A model generated the notes under the pieces. That model did no database searches. It saw only the letters and a list, made by a program, of their open reading frames with translations, and had not been told where the DNA came from. Position numbers and translations under genes: made by a program. DNA of 64,000 bases, taken from the NCBI GenBank assembly GCA_963730115.1, contig CAVSQM010000012.1, positions 1 through 64,000 of the forward strand, written 5' to 3'. Shown here one piece after another: positions 35,770 through 44,048 of this stretch. The number at the start of each line of letters is the position of its first letter. The stretch's first letter is position 1. Origin of the DNA: DASQFQ01 sp963730115 (lineage in GTDB: Bacteria; Actinomycetota; Thermoleophilia; Solirubrobacterales; Solirubrobacteraceae).

Positions 35770-36494
35770 CCGGGGCTCCGTTCTGAAGTGCCCCTGTTCG
35801 CTGAACGTGCCGCTGTCGCCGCGTCGCGCCCAAGGCGTACGCCGGCGGCAATCGCGTGATCGGGGGCGCGGTCTCCGCGGGGGTCAGCTGCCGCGTCTCG
35901 GTCGGTCGTTGATCGGAATGGGTCGCTCTCGACAGTGTCGTATGCCGGCGCGAACGGCAGCACCCGATCAAGCCCGCACAGTTGGATCGCTCTGTCGATC
36001 GGAGCTGCGGGCGCAACCAGCGTGAGCAGGAACCCGTCGCGCTGCGCGCGCTGGTCGAGCGCCACCAGCAGGTGCAGGCCGGTGGAGTCGATGAAGGACA
36101 GGCCGCGTAGATCGAGCACCAAGCGCGCGGCGGTCTCGAAGCCGTCCACTGCGGCGCGCAGGGTTTCAGCGATGGCAACGTCGAGCGTGGTGCGCAGCGT
36201 CTCAACCGTGGCCATGTCGAGCTCGCCGCGGGGCTGCACGACCGTGACGTGATCGCGGCGCTGCGCCTCAACCGCGAAAGGCTCGAGATCGGACATCTCG
36301 ACTGCTCGGGCTGATACGGCGCGCTGCACTTGGTCGGGTAACAAGCGTCCCGGGTTCGCGACGGTGAGCTGCGCAGAACCTTCGGGCGCGGCGCTCTGGC
36401 GAGCAGGCAAGCTGATCGGGAACCGCGTTCCGTCCTCGGGAGTCCCCATCCTGGCGTCGGATTCGGCCAGATCCCCGTTGGTTCTCTGTGGCAT
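35766..36494 (-). CDS. STAS-domain protein with N- and C-terminal extensions
   Basis: 242 aa if started at 36494; an internal ATG at 36296 (MSDLEPFAVEAQRRDH) would give only the STAS part plus tail. STAS core: VTVVQPRGELDMATVETLRTT and LVLDLRGLSFIDSTGLHLLVALD with the DSTG phosphorylatable Ser. The C-terminal ~50 residues are polar and disordered. The stop overlaps the start of the next STAS gene, so the two are made together. A dyad at 36508-36527 lies just upstream. Confidence 0.75.
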   Translation of the reverse strand: MPQRTNGDLAESDARMGTPEDGTRFPISLPARQSAAPEGSAQLTVANPGRLLPDQVQRAVSARAVEMSDLEPFAVEAQRRDHVTVVQPRGELDMATVETLRTTLDVAIAETLRAAVDGFETAARLVLDLRGLSFIDSTGLHLLVALDQRAQRDGFLLTLVAPAAPIDRAIQLCGLDRVLPFAPAYDTVESDPFRSTTDRDAAADPRGDRAPDHAIAAGVRLGRDAATAARSANRGTSERSPG

Positions 36495-36507
36495 TGTGGG
36501 ACCGTAT

Positions 36508-36527
36508 CACGTTCTGACTAGAATGTG
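36508..36527. promoter_or_regulatory. Dyad in the STAS/MerR-receiver intergenic gap
   Basis: CAC(G)TTCT-N4-AGAA(T)GTG, 7 of 8 bases symmetric, between the divergent starts at 36494 and 36598. The position and AT-richer context fit an operator or -10/-35 overlap for the MerR-type regulator encoded next to it. Confidence 0.5.
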
Positions 36528-36597
36528 ACGAAGTTTTCTCATCAACTACGGTTCACGAAGTTCCCCGTTGCTCGCTCAATCGGTTAGCATCGCGGCC

Positions 36598-37272
36598 GTG
36601 TCTGATGAACTTGGCCAGGGCCGCGGCGTCTACAGCATTGGTGCGGTGGCTCGAATGCTTGGGATTCCCACTGCGACGATCCGGAACTGGGAGGAGCGCT
36701 ATGGGACGATCGTCCCGGAACGCAGCCCGGGGGGCCACCGCCTCTACTCACGCGACCAGATGGAGCAGCTGCGCTTCGTCTCGGCGGAGGTGTCGCGCGG
36801 CCTGTCGGCGGCGGATGCTCATCGGCTGCTGGCGGACCAGAGCGAAGGTGGTCAGTCTTTGGCGACCGACGGTCGAAACCCTGGGCCGCGGCTGCTCGTG
36901 CTGCTCGCCGAACGCGATCCCGTGGCCGCGGACCTGGCGGAGTTCTTCTTGCGCACCGAGGGCTACGACGTGCACCTGGCCTTGGCGGTGGGCGACGCCG
37001 AGGAGCAGTGGCTCGAGAGCAGCCCGCAGCTGGCGATCGTGGAGCTGATGATCTCCGGAGGTCGCGGAGCGGACTTGTGCCGGCGGCTCAAGCAGCACGA
37101 AGCGGGCGCCGTGCTCGCCATTTCCGTCCTGCAGGCTCGAGACGAAGCGCTGGCCGCGGGCGCGGACGCCTTTCTGCAGAAGCCGCTCGATCCGCTCGAA
37201 TTCGTCTCCACCGTCAAAGACCTGCTCGGGGCGAGCGCGCTGGTCGCTCGCCACGGACGTGGAAGCGCCTGA
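36598..37272 (+). CDS. MerR-type DNA-binding protein fused to a receiver domain
   Basis: 224 aa from the GTG at 36598. Residues 11-80 form a MerR HTH-wing: YSIGAVARMLGIPTATIRNWE, ERSPGGHRLYSRDQMEQLRF. Residues 97-215 form a CheY-like receiver: LLVLLAERDP (acid pocket), AIVELMISGGRG, AISVLQARDE and AFLQKPLDPLEF (Lys195). The phospho-acceptor position has Glu149 instead of Asp, which suggests a phosphate-independent or permanently activated receiver. The stop overlaps the ATG of the KaiC-like gene (TGATG). A one-component regulator is likely, not a normal two-component partner. Confidence 0.8.
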   Translation: MSDELGQGRGVYSIGAVARMLGIPTATIRNWEERYGTIVPERSPGGHRLYSRDQMEQLRFVSAEVSRGLSAADAHRLLADQSEGGQSLATDGRNPGPRLLVLLAERDPVAADLAEFFLRTEGYDVHLALAVGDAEEQWLESSPQLAIVELMISGGRGADLCRRLKQHEAGAVLAISVLQARDEALAAGADAFLQKPLDPLEFVSTVKDLLGASALVARHGRGSA

Positions 37273-38663
37273 TGGAGGAGCGCGGCAAGAGCGGCGACGA
37301 AGGGCTTGACCTGATCCTCGGCGGCGGCCTGCCGCTGAATGGCATCAACCTGATCATGGGGCTCCCGGGCTCGGGCAAGACGTTGCTCTGCCAGCAGCTG
37401 ATGTTCGCCCGCGCGTCCGAGGAGCGTCCTGCGGTCTACCTGTCCACGGTCTCCGAGCCGTTCGAGAAGATCCTCCGCTACGCACAGACGCTCAGCTTCT
37501 TCGATCGCGATGCGATCGGCCGATCGGTGTTCTACGAGGATCTCGGCCCGGCAGTGGCCGGCGAGGACGGGCTCGACGCGGTCACCGAGCGGATCGCAGC
37601 GCTGATCAAGGAGCGCCGGCCGGGGATCATCGCGATCGACAGCTTCAAGGCGCTGGCCGCGTTCGCCGATGACGCGCGAGCGTTCCGTCGCTTCCTGCAC
37701 GAGCTTGCCGCACTGCTCACAGCCTTCCCGGCCACCAGCTTCTGGATCGGTGAATACAGCGAGGATGAAACGCGCACGGCGCCGGAGTTCGCCGTCGCCG
37801 ACGGAATCATCTCGCTCGCGACAGAGCGCGCGAGCGAGCGCACCTTACGCCTGATCCAGGTCACCAAGCTGCGCGGGAGCGACTTCCGCTCAGGGCGTCA
37901 CACCTATCGCCTCTCGGAGGATGGCATCACGGTGTTCCCGCGGCTCGCCGACCCCATCCGCGACGATGATTACCGGCTGGGCGAAGAGCGGATCTCGTCA
38001 GGCATCGCGCCGCTCGACCGGATGCTCGCCGAGGGTTACGCGCCCGGAAGCTCCACCCTGGTAGCTGGACCGTCGGGGGCCGGCAAGACCCTGATGGGAC
38101 TCCACTTCATCTTCAGCGGCGCCGCGAACGACGAGCCGGGCGTGATCGCGACCCTGCAGGAGAACCCGATCCAACTCCAGAGGGTCGCCCGCGGCTTCGG
38201 CTGGTCGCTCGACGACGAACGGGTGGCCGTGATGCACCGGTCGCCCAATGACGTCTACATCGACGAATGGGTCTACGAGCTGCTCGAGCTTGTGGAGAGC
38301 ACCGGCGCCACGCGCGTCCTGATCGACAGTCTTAGCGACCTGCAATACGCGACCCCCGACCGCGTGCGCTTCCGCGAGTTCATCTACTCCCTCACGCAGC
38401 GCCTCTCGCGCGCCGGCATCAGCCCGATCATGACCAGCGAGATACCCGAGCTGTTCCAGGTCGGCCGGCTCGCCGAGTACGGGATCTCGCACCTCTCCGA
38501 CAACGTCGTCCTGCTGCAGTACCTGCGTAGCGAATCACGTCTCCTGCGCACAGTCACGATCCTCAAATCACGCGCAAGCGCCCACGACCCCGAGATCCGC
38601 GAGTTCGACATCACCCCCGACGGGATCGTCCTCGGAGACCCGGTCACCGGCGAGCAGGTCTAG
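37272..38663 (+). CDS. Double-domain KaiC-like ATPase
   Basis: 463 aa. Two RecA/KaiC modules: the first with Walker A GLPGSGKT (residues 30-37) and GIIAIDSFKALAAF, the second with GPSGAGKT (about residues 265-272) and TRVLIDSLSDLQYA. The catalytic EE pairs of clock KaiC are only partly kept (VSEPFEKIL, LQENPIQLQ). Such KaiC/RadD-like proteins occur outside cyanobacteria as signalling ATPases in stress or chemotaxis-like circuits. Translational coupling to the MerR-receiver protein and proximity to STAS proteins argue for a joint signalling role. Confidence 0.85.
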   Translation: MEERGKSGDEGLDLILGGGLPLNGINLIMGLPGSGKTLLCQQLMFARASEERPAVYLSTVSEPFEKILRYAQTLSFFDRDAIGRSVFYEDLGPAVAGEDGLDAVTERIAALIKERRPGIIAIDSFKALAAFADDARAFRRFLHELAALLTAFPATSFWIGEYSEDETRTAPEFAVADGIISLATERASERTLRLIQVTKLRGSDFRSGRHTYRLSEDGITVFPRLADPIRDDDYRLGEERISSGIAPLDRMLAEGYAPGSSTLVAGPSGAGKTLMGLHFIFSGAANDEPGVIATLQENPIQLQRVARGFGWSLDDERVAVMHRSPNDVYIDEWVYELLELVESTGATRVLIDSLSDLQYATPDRVRFREFIYSLTQRLSRAGISPIMTSEIPELFQVGRLAEYGISHLSDNVVLLQYLRSESRLLRTVTILKSRASAHDPEIREFDITPDGIVLGDPVTGEQV

Positions 38664-38843
38664 CCGTATGCCAATGCGGGCTCGATGGAGTCCGCATGGC
38701 TTCCTCCACGACCTCGCCGCGCGAACATGCAGACATCGAACCCAGCGACAAACGCCCCGAACGGCATGTCGCAGCTGCAGGCAGCAGCGACGAAGTCACA
38801 GACGAAACCGGTGACGCCAACCGATCCACGAAGCGTCGTGCAG

Positions 38844-39695
38844 CTAGGCGGACACTTCGCTGGCGGCCTCGGTCGGCCCTCCGGCGAGCAGTCGGGCCCT
38901 CGAGCGCTCGGCGAGTTCGGCGTCCGCGCCAGGGCCGGCGAGCAGGACGGGCCGCGAGGAGGCCATTTGCGCGATCTCGGCTGCGGCCCCGGCGAGCGGC
39001 TCGCGCGTGAGCGAGGAGAGCACGACCACGTCGGGCGCGAGCTGGTCGGCAGCCGCTGCAAGCGTCTCGATCGGCGTGTCGGGCCCGAGGAACGTCACGC
39101 GCCAGCCGCGATCGCGCAGCGCGAGGCCGAGGATGATGAGCCCGAGATCGTGGCGCTCGCCTGACGGGCAGGCGAGCAGCGCGCGTGGCCCGCCGCCGCG
39201 GTCCCAACCGCGGGCCAGCCCCAGCAGCCGCGCTCGCAGCAGGCCGGTCGCGAAGTGCTCCTGGGCCACGGAGGCGTCGCCGTCGCGCCAGCGCTCGCCG
39301 AGCGTGCGGAGGTAGGGCAGGATGGCCGTCTCCGCAACAGTTTCGATGCTGAACGCGGCCACGAGCCGGTCGAAGGCGGCCTGCGCGCCCGCGTCATCAA
39401 ACCCGCTGAGCGCGGACCACAGCGCTGCGGCGAGATCCGCCGGAGCGCCGTCCTCAGGCGCAACCGCTGTCGCCTCGCGGGCCAGTCGCGCCGCCTCGGC
39501 GGCTGACAGCCCCTGCGCGAGGTGCGCTCGCATCAATCGCACGCGCGCCTCGTCGTCGGCGGAGTAGAGCCGGTAGCCGCCGTCGGTGCGCGCCGGCTCG
39601 ACCAGCGCGTAGCGGCGCTCCCACGCGCGGAGGAGGTCGGTGCTGACGCCCGAGCGCCGCGCGAGCTCACCGATGCGAAGTGTGGCATCTGCCAT
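38844..39695 (-). CDS. MerR-family regulator with B12-binding domain (CarH/LitR-like)
   Basis: 283 aa from ATG 39695 (MADATLRIGELARRSGVSTDLLRAWERRYA); an ATG at 39707 is an alternative. MerR HTH at residues 5-70, then a helical bundle with W136-x9-E146-H147 and a B12-binding domain with E180-R-H182-D-L-G185. These two signatures define CarH-type photoreceptors, in which adenosylcobalamin holds a tetramer on DNA in the dark and light breaks it. The divergent gap to the fasciclin gene contains matching 11-bp repeat operators. It likely represses that gene and itself in the dark. Confidence 0.88.
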   Translation of the reverse strand: MADATLRIGELARRSGVSTDLLRAWERRYALVEPARTDGGYRLYSADDEARVRLMRAHLAQGLSAAEAARLAREATAVAPEDGAPADLAAALWSALSGFDDAGAQAAFDRLVAAFSIETVAETAILPYLRTLGERWRDGDASVAQEHFATGLLRARLLGLARGWDRGGGPRALLACPSGERHDLGLIILGLALRDRGWRVTFLGPDTPIETLAAAADQLAPDVVVLSSLTREPLAGAAAEIAQMASSRPVLLAGPGADAELAERSRARLLAGGPTEAASEVSA

Positions 39696-39713
39696 GCCGC
39701 GGAGCATAGCTGC

Positions 39714-39741
39714 TGGACAAACCTTGAACAAGGACTTGACA
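39714..39741 (-). promoter_or_regulatory. CarH-type operator array, left (three 11-bp repeats)
   Basis: TnnACA units begin at 39714 (TGGACA), 39725 (TGAACA) and 39736 (TTGACA), spaced exactly 11 bp, immediately upstream of the MerR-B12 gene. CarH of Thermus and Myxococcus binds tandem 11-bp repeats of the form nTnnACAn. Confidence 0.75.
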
Positions 39742-39764
39742 AAGGCGGTGTGTCCGTGGTTATC

Positions 39765-39792
39765 TGTTCATTGCTTGTTCAGTGTTTGTCCG
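39765..39792 (+). promoter_or_regulatory. CarH-type operator array, right (three 11-bp repeats, inverted)
   Basis: Reverse-orientation units TGTnnA begin at 39765 (TGTTCA), 39776 (TGTTCA) and 39787 (TGTCCG, last base off), again exactly 11 bp apart, 23 bp before the fasciclin ATG. It mirrors the left array, so each divergent promoter has its own set. Confidence 0.72.
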
Positions 39793-39814
39793 GTCATCTC
39801 ACCAAAGGAGCACT

Positions 39815-40333
39815 ATGAGCACCACCACCACCACCGCGCGCCGCGGCGCCGCCGCGCTCGTCGCCGGAGTTGCCGCCCTGGCGCTTGCGGCCGCGCCGGC
39901 GAGCGCGCGCCCCGCAACCGCCGCGGCAGCCAAGCCCAATATCGTCGAGACGGCCGTCGCGGCCGGCAACTTCACCACGCTGGTCTCGCTGGTCAAGCAG
40001 GCGGGCCTGGCCGAGACGCTCTCCGGGACAGGGCCGTACACGGTCTTCGCGCCGACCGATGCGGCATTCAAGAAGGTGCCGATGAAGACGCTCACGGCGC
40101 TCGGCAACGACAAGGCGAAGCTGAAGGCGGTGCTGCTCTACCACGTCGCCGCGGGCCGGCTCGCCGCGAGGCGCGTCGTCAAGCGCTCGTCGGTCAAGAC
40201 GCTCAACGGCAAGCGCCTGCGGATCCGCGTCCGCGGCCGCAGCGTGCTCGTGAACCGGTCGAAGGTCGTCACCGCCGACGTGCGTACGTCCAACGGAATC
40301 ATCCACGCCGTCAATCGCGTCCTGATCCCCTAG
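39815..40333 (+). CDS. Secreted fasciclin-domain protein
   Basis: 172 aa, ATG after AAAGGAG. Signal peptide MSTTTTTARRGAAALVAGVA with cleavage near ASA-R. Single fasciclin (FAS1) domain: NIVETAVAAGNFTTLVSLVKQ, TGPYTVFAPTDAAFKKVP (H1 box), VLLYHVAAGRL and SNGIIHAVNRVLIP (H2 box). FAS1 proteins mediate adhesion or bind hydrophobic ligands. The divergent CarH-like regulator and operators suggest that production rises in light. A strong hairpin follows at 40358. Confidence 0.88.
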   Translation: MSTTTTTARRGAAALVAGVAALALAAAPASARPATAAAAKPNIVETAVAAGNFTTLVSLVKQAGLAETLSGTGPYTVFAPTDAAFKKVPMKTLTALGNDKAKLKAVLLYHVAAGRLAARRVVKRSSVKTLNGKRLRIRVRGRSVLVNRSKVVTADVRTSNGIIHAVNRVLIP

Positions 40334-40357
40334 GCCCGGCCCTGCTCGCCCTGGGCA

Positions 40358-40389
40358 CCCGGCACGGCCCGACCTCGGGCCGTGCCGGG
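40358..40389 (+). terminator. Hairpin terminator after the fasciclin gene
   Basis: 15-bp perfect stem CCCGGCACGGCCCGA / TCGGGCCGTGCCGGG with a 2-base loop, 25 bp after the stop. No T-tract, as is common in high-GC actinobacteria. Confidence 0.7.
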
Positions 40390-40483
40390 CAGCCGGCGCG
40401 CGCGCCGGCGATCCGTCGCCCACTGCCGGCCGCCAGCCCGACCTCACGACCTTTCTCCAAGTTCTTCCCCCGCAGGAGAAGCC

Positions 40484-40712
40484 ATGGCTGAGTTACCCGC
40501 TGTGAAGGATCACGGCCAGAGCGTGATGGCCCGGATCTCGACGGAGGTCGTGCGCACGCTCAAGGAGTCCTTCGGCAAGGGCCCCGTGAAGGCCAAGTCC
40601 TACCTGCTCGACGACTTCCTGCTCGTCGTCATGCGCGGCGGCATCACGGTCGCCGAGCAGACGATGCTTCAGCGCGGACACGGCGACATGGTTCGCGAGT
40701 TTCGTCAGACGT
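40484..40712 (+). pseudogene. DUF2294 family gene, 3'-truncated copy
   Basis: Starts MAELPAVKDHGQSVMARISTEV after GGAGAA and matches the intact paralog at 46531-46980 through VAEQTMLQRGHGDMVREFRQT. After that, at about 40712, similarity stops abruptly and the frame runs on to 40882 through unrelated residues. The C-terminal half (LVAKIEVLTGRKVVN in the paralog) is absent, so a deletion or recombination removed it. Probably non-functional. Confidence 0.7.
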
Positions 40713-40815
40713 CGCCGATCTCGTGCTGCATGGTCGACTATCCACATTCACACCATGCGGCCCAATCTGCGCGTACGAGTGTGCCCACACAGACAGCTCG
40801 AGCCGAAGTCGCCTG

Positions 40816-41139
40816 TCAGGCCGCGCAGCCGTGCTCGAACGGCAGCGCGTCGGCGAGGCCGGTCAGCTCAAACACGCGGTGAACCGCCGGCGGCGCCGGA
40901 ATGATCCGAAGCGGGATCATGCGCGCCTGCAGGTCGTACGCGAACCGGATGACGACACCGATGCCAACCGAGTCGATAAAGCTCAGGGCGGAGAGGTCGA
41001 GCGAGACTCGATTGACCAAGGGCAGCGTCAGCACCCGCTCCAGGGCCGGCTCGATGGTGAAGGTCGCCTCCATCGCGAACTCACCGGATAGCCGCACAGT
41101 TGCTGCGCTATCGATGATGGTGACTGCCGGCTGCTCCAT
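40816..41139 (-). CDS. STAS-domain protein
   Basis: 107 aa, start MEQPAVTIIDSAATVRLSG. STAS fold: GEFAMEATFTIEPALERVL, SLDLSALSFIDSVGIGVVIRFA with DSVG Ser, and IIPAPPAVHRVFELTGLADALPF. Third STAS protein in this region. It is divergent from any neighbour and overlaps the run-on of the truncated DUF2294 copy, which supports that copy being dead. Confidence 0.78.
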   Translation of the reverse strand: MEQPAVTIIDSAATVRLSGEFAMEATFTIEPALERVLTLPLVNRVSLDLSALSFIDSVGIGVVIRFAYDLQARMIPLRIIPAPPAVHRVFELTGLADALPFEHGCAA

Positions 41140-41861
41140 GAGCCCACGAGCCTGCCCACACACGGGCGTGGCTAAGCACGTGGCCGTGACGGCTGCAGGC
41201 TGACGCGGACGCAAACGCGACCCGGGCGTCACCGGTGGGCCGCCCGACGTCGCGAACCTCGATGTCGTGCGCCCCTCGCCGCGCGGCAACCGGTCGCGCA
41301 CTCTGCTCGACGTACTTGGGTCGCCGAGCAGTGGTGACGCGCGGCGCGACCATGACGACCTCCGCCGCCGCCGCCGCCGCAATCGGCTGCGTCAGCGCGA
41401 CAGCCGACTCCACCCCGTCGCCATATGCAGCGCGGTGACGAGGACTTGATGCGTCGTCGTCGTCGGCAGCCGGGGCAGCGGGACTCCGGGCTCAGCGCTT
41501 CGAACCCCGCGGCGGCGGAACCCCGGTCCTCGGGCTCGCTCGGTCGGTCGGACGGTGATGAGCGCGCCATCGCGAAGCTCACTTTTGCTGGTCGTTTGCG
41601 CGATCGCGCGGCCTGCCCGTTCTCGCGGCCACCAGAAACGCCCAAGCCGAGGTCCGATTCCTGTCACGGCCTCGACTGCATTCGGGTTGCTCTTGGGCAG
41701 CATGGGCCGAGGCGAGCACAGCCGGACGCCCGGCAGTCCCGTCCCTGAGTCCTCAGAGTGACGCACCCGTCTTGCAAGGACGGCGCGCGGCGCTCTCCAG
41801 CCACGGCGGTTCGGCGCGCTTGCGTGTGCGTGGACCGACCGTCTCCAGAAGGGGAAACATC
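41140..41861. other. Gene-free stretch
   Basis: Several open frames exist, but none gives a protein-like sequence or a known motif; they are Arg/Ala/Pro-rich, as expected from GC-rich noise. The right end is the leader of the 41862 gene, with GAAGGGG as its ribosome site. Nothing else seen. Confidence 0.4.
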
Positions 41862-42524
41862 TTGAGTACCTACGACACGAGCACGGCCGGAAGCACCGGC
41901 CAGACCGGGCGTGATCCCGACAGCACGACGGCCAAGGCGCAGGAGAAGGCGCAGGACGCCGCCGGGCAAGCCCAGGACAAGGCCCAGCAGGCAGCGGGCC
42001 AGGCACGCGACCGCGTGCGCGAACAGGTCGACACCCGCTCCACGCAGGCCGGTCAGCAGGCCGAGACCGTCGCCAACGACGTGCGCTCCGTCGGCGAGCA
42101 CCTCCGGGCCGAGGGCAAGGACAAGCCGGCCGAGCTCGCCGACAAGGCGGCCGCCCGCGTCGCCGATCTCGGCGACTACCTCAAGCGCTCCGACGGCGAC
42201 GCGATCCTCCGCGACGCCGAACGCCTCGGCCGCGACAAGCCGTGGGCCGTCATGGCCGGCGGCGTGGTGCTGGGCATCGCGGCCTCCCGCTTCCTGAAGG
42301 CGTCGAGCAGCCGTCGCTATCACGAGCAGGAGAGCTCCGCGCAGCTGCCGGCGCGCCGCGTCGACGTGGACCGCGACGTGATCCCGCCCGCGGCCGCGGC
42401 GACGCCCGAGCCCGTATCGCCCGCGACGACCCCGGTCCCGGGCGCGCCCGAGCGCGAGCTGTCGCTGACGGGTGGCGTGCTGCCCGAGCAGCAGACCGGC
42501 CCGGGCGCCAGGACTGGCGCGTAG
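41862..42524 (+). CDS. Coiled-coil/LEA-like membrane-anchored stress protein
   Basis: 220 aa from a TTG start behind AAGGGG. Residues 20-60 are an Ala/Gln/Lys repeat region (AKAQEKAQDAAGQAQDK, then AQQAAGQARDRVREQ) like LEA/apolipoprotein helices. Then come polar helices (LADKAAARVADLGDYLKRSDG), one transmembrane segment (PWAVMAGGVVLGIAASRFLK) and a Pro-rich tail. First of three genes forming a common actinobacterial envelope-stress set with a holin-X protein and a DUF3618 protein. Confidence 0.7.
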   Translation: MSTYDTSTAGSTGQTGRDPDSTTAKAQEKAQDAAGQAQDKAQQAAGQARDRVREQVDTRSTQAGQQAETVANDVRSVGEHLRAEGKDKPAELADKAAARVADLGDYLKRSDGDAILRDAERLGRDKPWAVMAGGVVLGIAASRFLKASSSRRYHEQESSAQLPARRVDVDRDVIPPAAAATPEPVSPATTPVPGAPERELSLTGGVLPEQQTGPGARTGA

Positions 42525-42531
42525 CGCGGCG

Positions 42532-42957
42532 ATGTCGACTCACGACACCGATACGCGCGAGGCGCGCGAACGACCGGTTGGCGAGCTCGTCAAGGAGCTC
42601 GCCGGGCAGACGTCGACGCTCGTCCGCCAGGAGATCCAGCTGGCGCAGGCCGAGATCAGCACCAAGGGCAAGCTCGCCGGCCGTGGCGCGGGCATGCTCG
42701 CGGGCGCAGCGGTCGCCGGCCTGCTCGGCCTCATCGCGCTCACCGTCGTCCTGATCGCCGCGCTCGACACCGCCATGCCGCTGTGGCTGGCGGCGCTGAT
42801 CGTGACGGTCCTGTGGATCGTGATCGGCGCGGTCCTCGCGGCCCGTGGCCGCGAGGAACTGCAGCACGCCGCACCGCCCGTACCCGAGCAAACTGTTGAA
42901 ACCGTGAAGGAGGACATCCAATGGGCGAAGACCCAGACCGAATCCGCAGGGAGATAG
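42532..42957 (+). CDS. Holin-X/YqjE-type (phage holin family, PF07332-like) membrane protein
   Basis: 141 aa, ATG 7 bp after the previous stop. N-terminal amphipathic helix GELVKELAGQTSTLVRQEIQ with LAQAEISTKGK, two membrane helices (GAAVAGLLGLIALTVVLIAAL and PLWLAALIVTVLWIVIGAVL). Despite the holin name, these are chromosomal envelope proteins usually next to DUF3618 genes, as here. It overlaps the DUF3618 gene by 37 bp. Confidence 0.8.
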   Translation: MSTHDTDTREARERPVGELVKELAGQTSTLVRQEIQLAQAEISTKGKLAGRGAGMLAGAAVAGLLGLIALTVVLIAALDTAMPLWLAALIVTVLWIVIGAVLAARGREELQHAAPPVPEQTVETVKEDIQWAKTQTESAGR

Positions 42958-43436
42958 AGGCGACCCGCAACGTGATGGGCGAAACCGTCGACGCCCTCAC
43001 CTACAAGGCCGACGTGAAGTCGCGCGCGAAGGAGAGCCTCATGGGCACGAAGGACTCGATCAAGTCGAAGGTCGTCGGCGCCGGCAACGCCGCCCCTGAC
43101 GGCGAGCAGGTCAAGGACGGCGCCCGCCGTGCGGCGGGCGTCGCGCAGGAGAACCCGCTCGGCCTCGCCATCGGGTCCGTCGCCGTTGGCTTCATCGCCG
43201 GCTTGCTGATCCCGGCCTCCCGCGTGGAGGACCGCAAGCTCGGCCCGGTCGCCGACGACGTCAAGGCCAAGGCCAAGGAAACCGGCCAGGAGGCACTCGA
43301 GCGTGGCCAGCAGGTCGCGCAGGAAGCGGCCCAGAGCGCACGCGACACAGTCCAGGAAAAGGGCCGCGAGCACGGCGAGGAACTCGCCTCCAGCGCCCAG
43401 CAGAACGTGCAGCAGGCGACCTCGAACGCCGGCTGA
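42921..43436 (+). CDS. DUF3618-domain membrane protein
   Basis: 171 aa, ATG behind GAAGGAGGAC within the 3' end of the holin-X gene. DUF3618 core DPDRIRREIEATRNVMGETVDAL, one membrane segment (LGLAIGSVAVGFIAGLLIP) and a long charged coiled coil (KAKAKETGQEALERGQQVAQE). Likely acts with its two upstream neighbours at the cell envelope under stress. Confidence 0.82.
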   Translation: MGEDPDRIRREIEATRNVMGETVDALTYKADVKSRAKESLMGTKDSIKSKVVGAGNAAPDGEQVKDGARRAAGVAQENPLGLAIGSVAVGFIAGLLIPASRVEDRKLGPVADDVKAKAKETGQEALERGQQVAQEAAQSARDTVQEKGREHGEELASSAQQNVQQATSNAG

Positions 43437-43443
43437 CTCCGGT

Positions 43444-43479
43444 ACGGCGGCGGGGGGACCTCGCCCCCGCCGCCGCCGT
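43444..43479 (+). terminator. GC-rich hairpin after the DUF3618 gene
   Basis: Stem GGCGGCGGGGG / CCCCCGCCGCC with a short ACCTCG-type loop, directly downstream of the stop at 43436. It ends the three-gene stress operon. Confidence 0.6.
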
Positions 43480-43616
43480 CAGGCAAGAGCCGGTCGCGGT
43501 CGACGTCCTTCGTCATCCGCGGGCCGGGCCGCGGCAACTTTGCGGCGCGTCTGTTGCCTCAGCCCGCCGCGGGTACCCCCGTGCCGACCTTTCCGAAGAC
43601 GAGTGGGGCGCGCGTT

Positions 43617-43980
43617 CCGTACCAACATGCTCGCCGTGTTCCACCAGCAGGGCAGCGCTCGAGCACAGGCGCCCAGGGCGACGGTCATCAATACCGCGTC
43701 CAGGCATGCGCGGCGACGAAGGCGGCGATCGTCAACTTCACCAAGGGGCTCGCGCGAGAGGCGACCGAACACGGCAACCGCTTCAACGCCGTCGCCCCGG
43801 GCCGATCTGAACTCCGCTCATCCCCGCCACGATGCCGGAGGACAAGATCGACGACTTCGGCGCCGACGAATCCCCGATGAAGTGGGCGGGGCAGACGGCC
43901 GAGCTCGCTCCCGTCTACGTCTTTCTCGCTGCCACGAGTCCAGCTATGTCAACGGCGGGGTCGTCGGCGTCACCGTGCGC
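43617..43980 (+). pseudogene. SDR-family gene remnant
   Basis: Pieces of a YghA-like short-chain dehydrogenase in different frames: RATVINTAS, AATKAAIVNFTKGLAREATEHG with NAVAPG, then PATMPEDKIDDFGADE and GQTAELAPVYVFLAAT, finally SSYVNGGVVGV. The N-terminal Rossmann part is missing, and the YxxxK Tyr is replaced (ACAATK). Several frame breaks and a short internal deletion show real decay. Confidence 0.72.
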
Positions 43981-44048
43981 GATCGGCGGCGCAGTCACAC
44001 TCAGGCCGGCAGGGTCGTGGGCGCGTCATCTCCGACGACGGGCCTGCA

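Noticed and set aside
42532..42957. Prophage lysis gene (holin)
   Set aside because: The holin-X family name is misleading. The gene sits with LEA-like and DUF3618 genes in a chromosomal stress operon, with no endolysin or structural phage genes.
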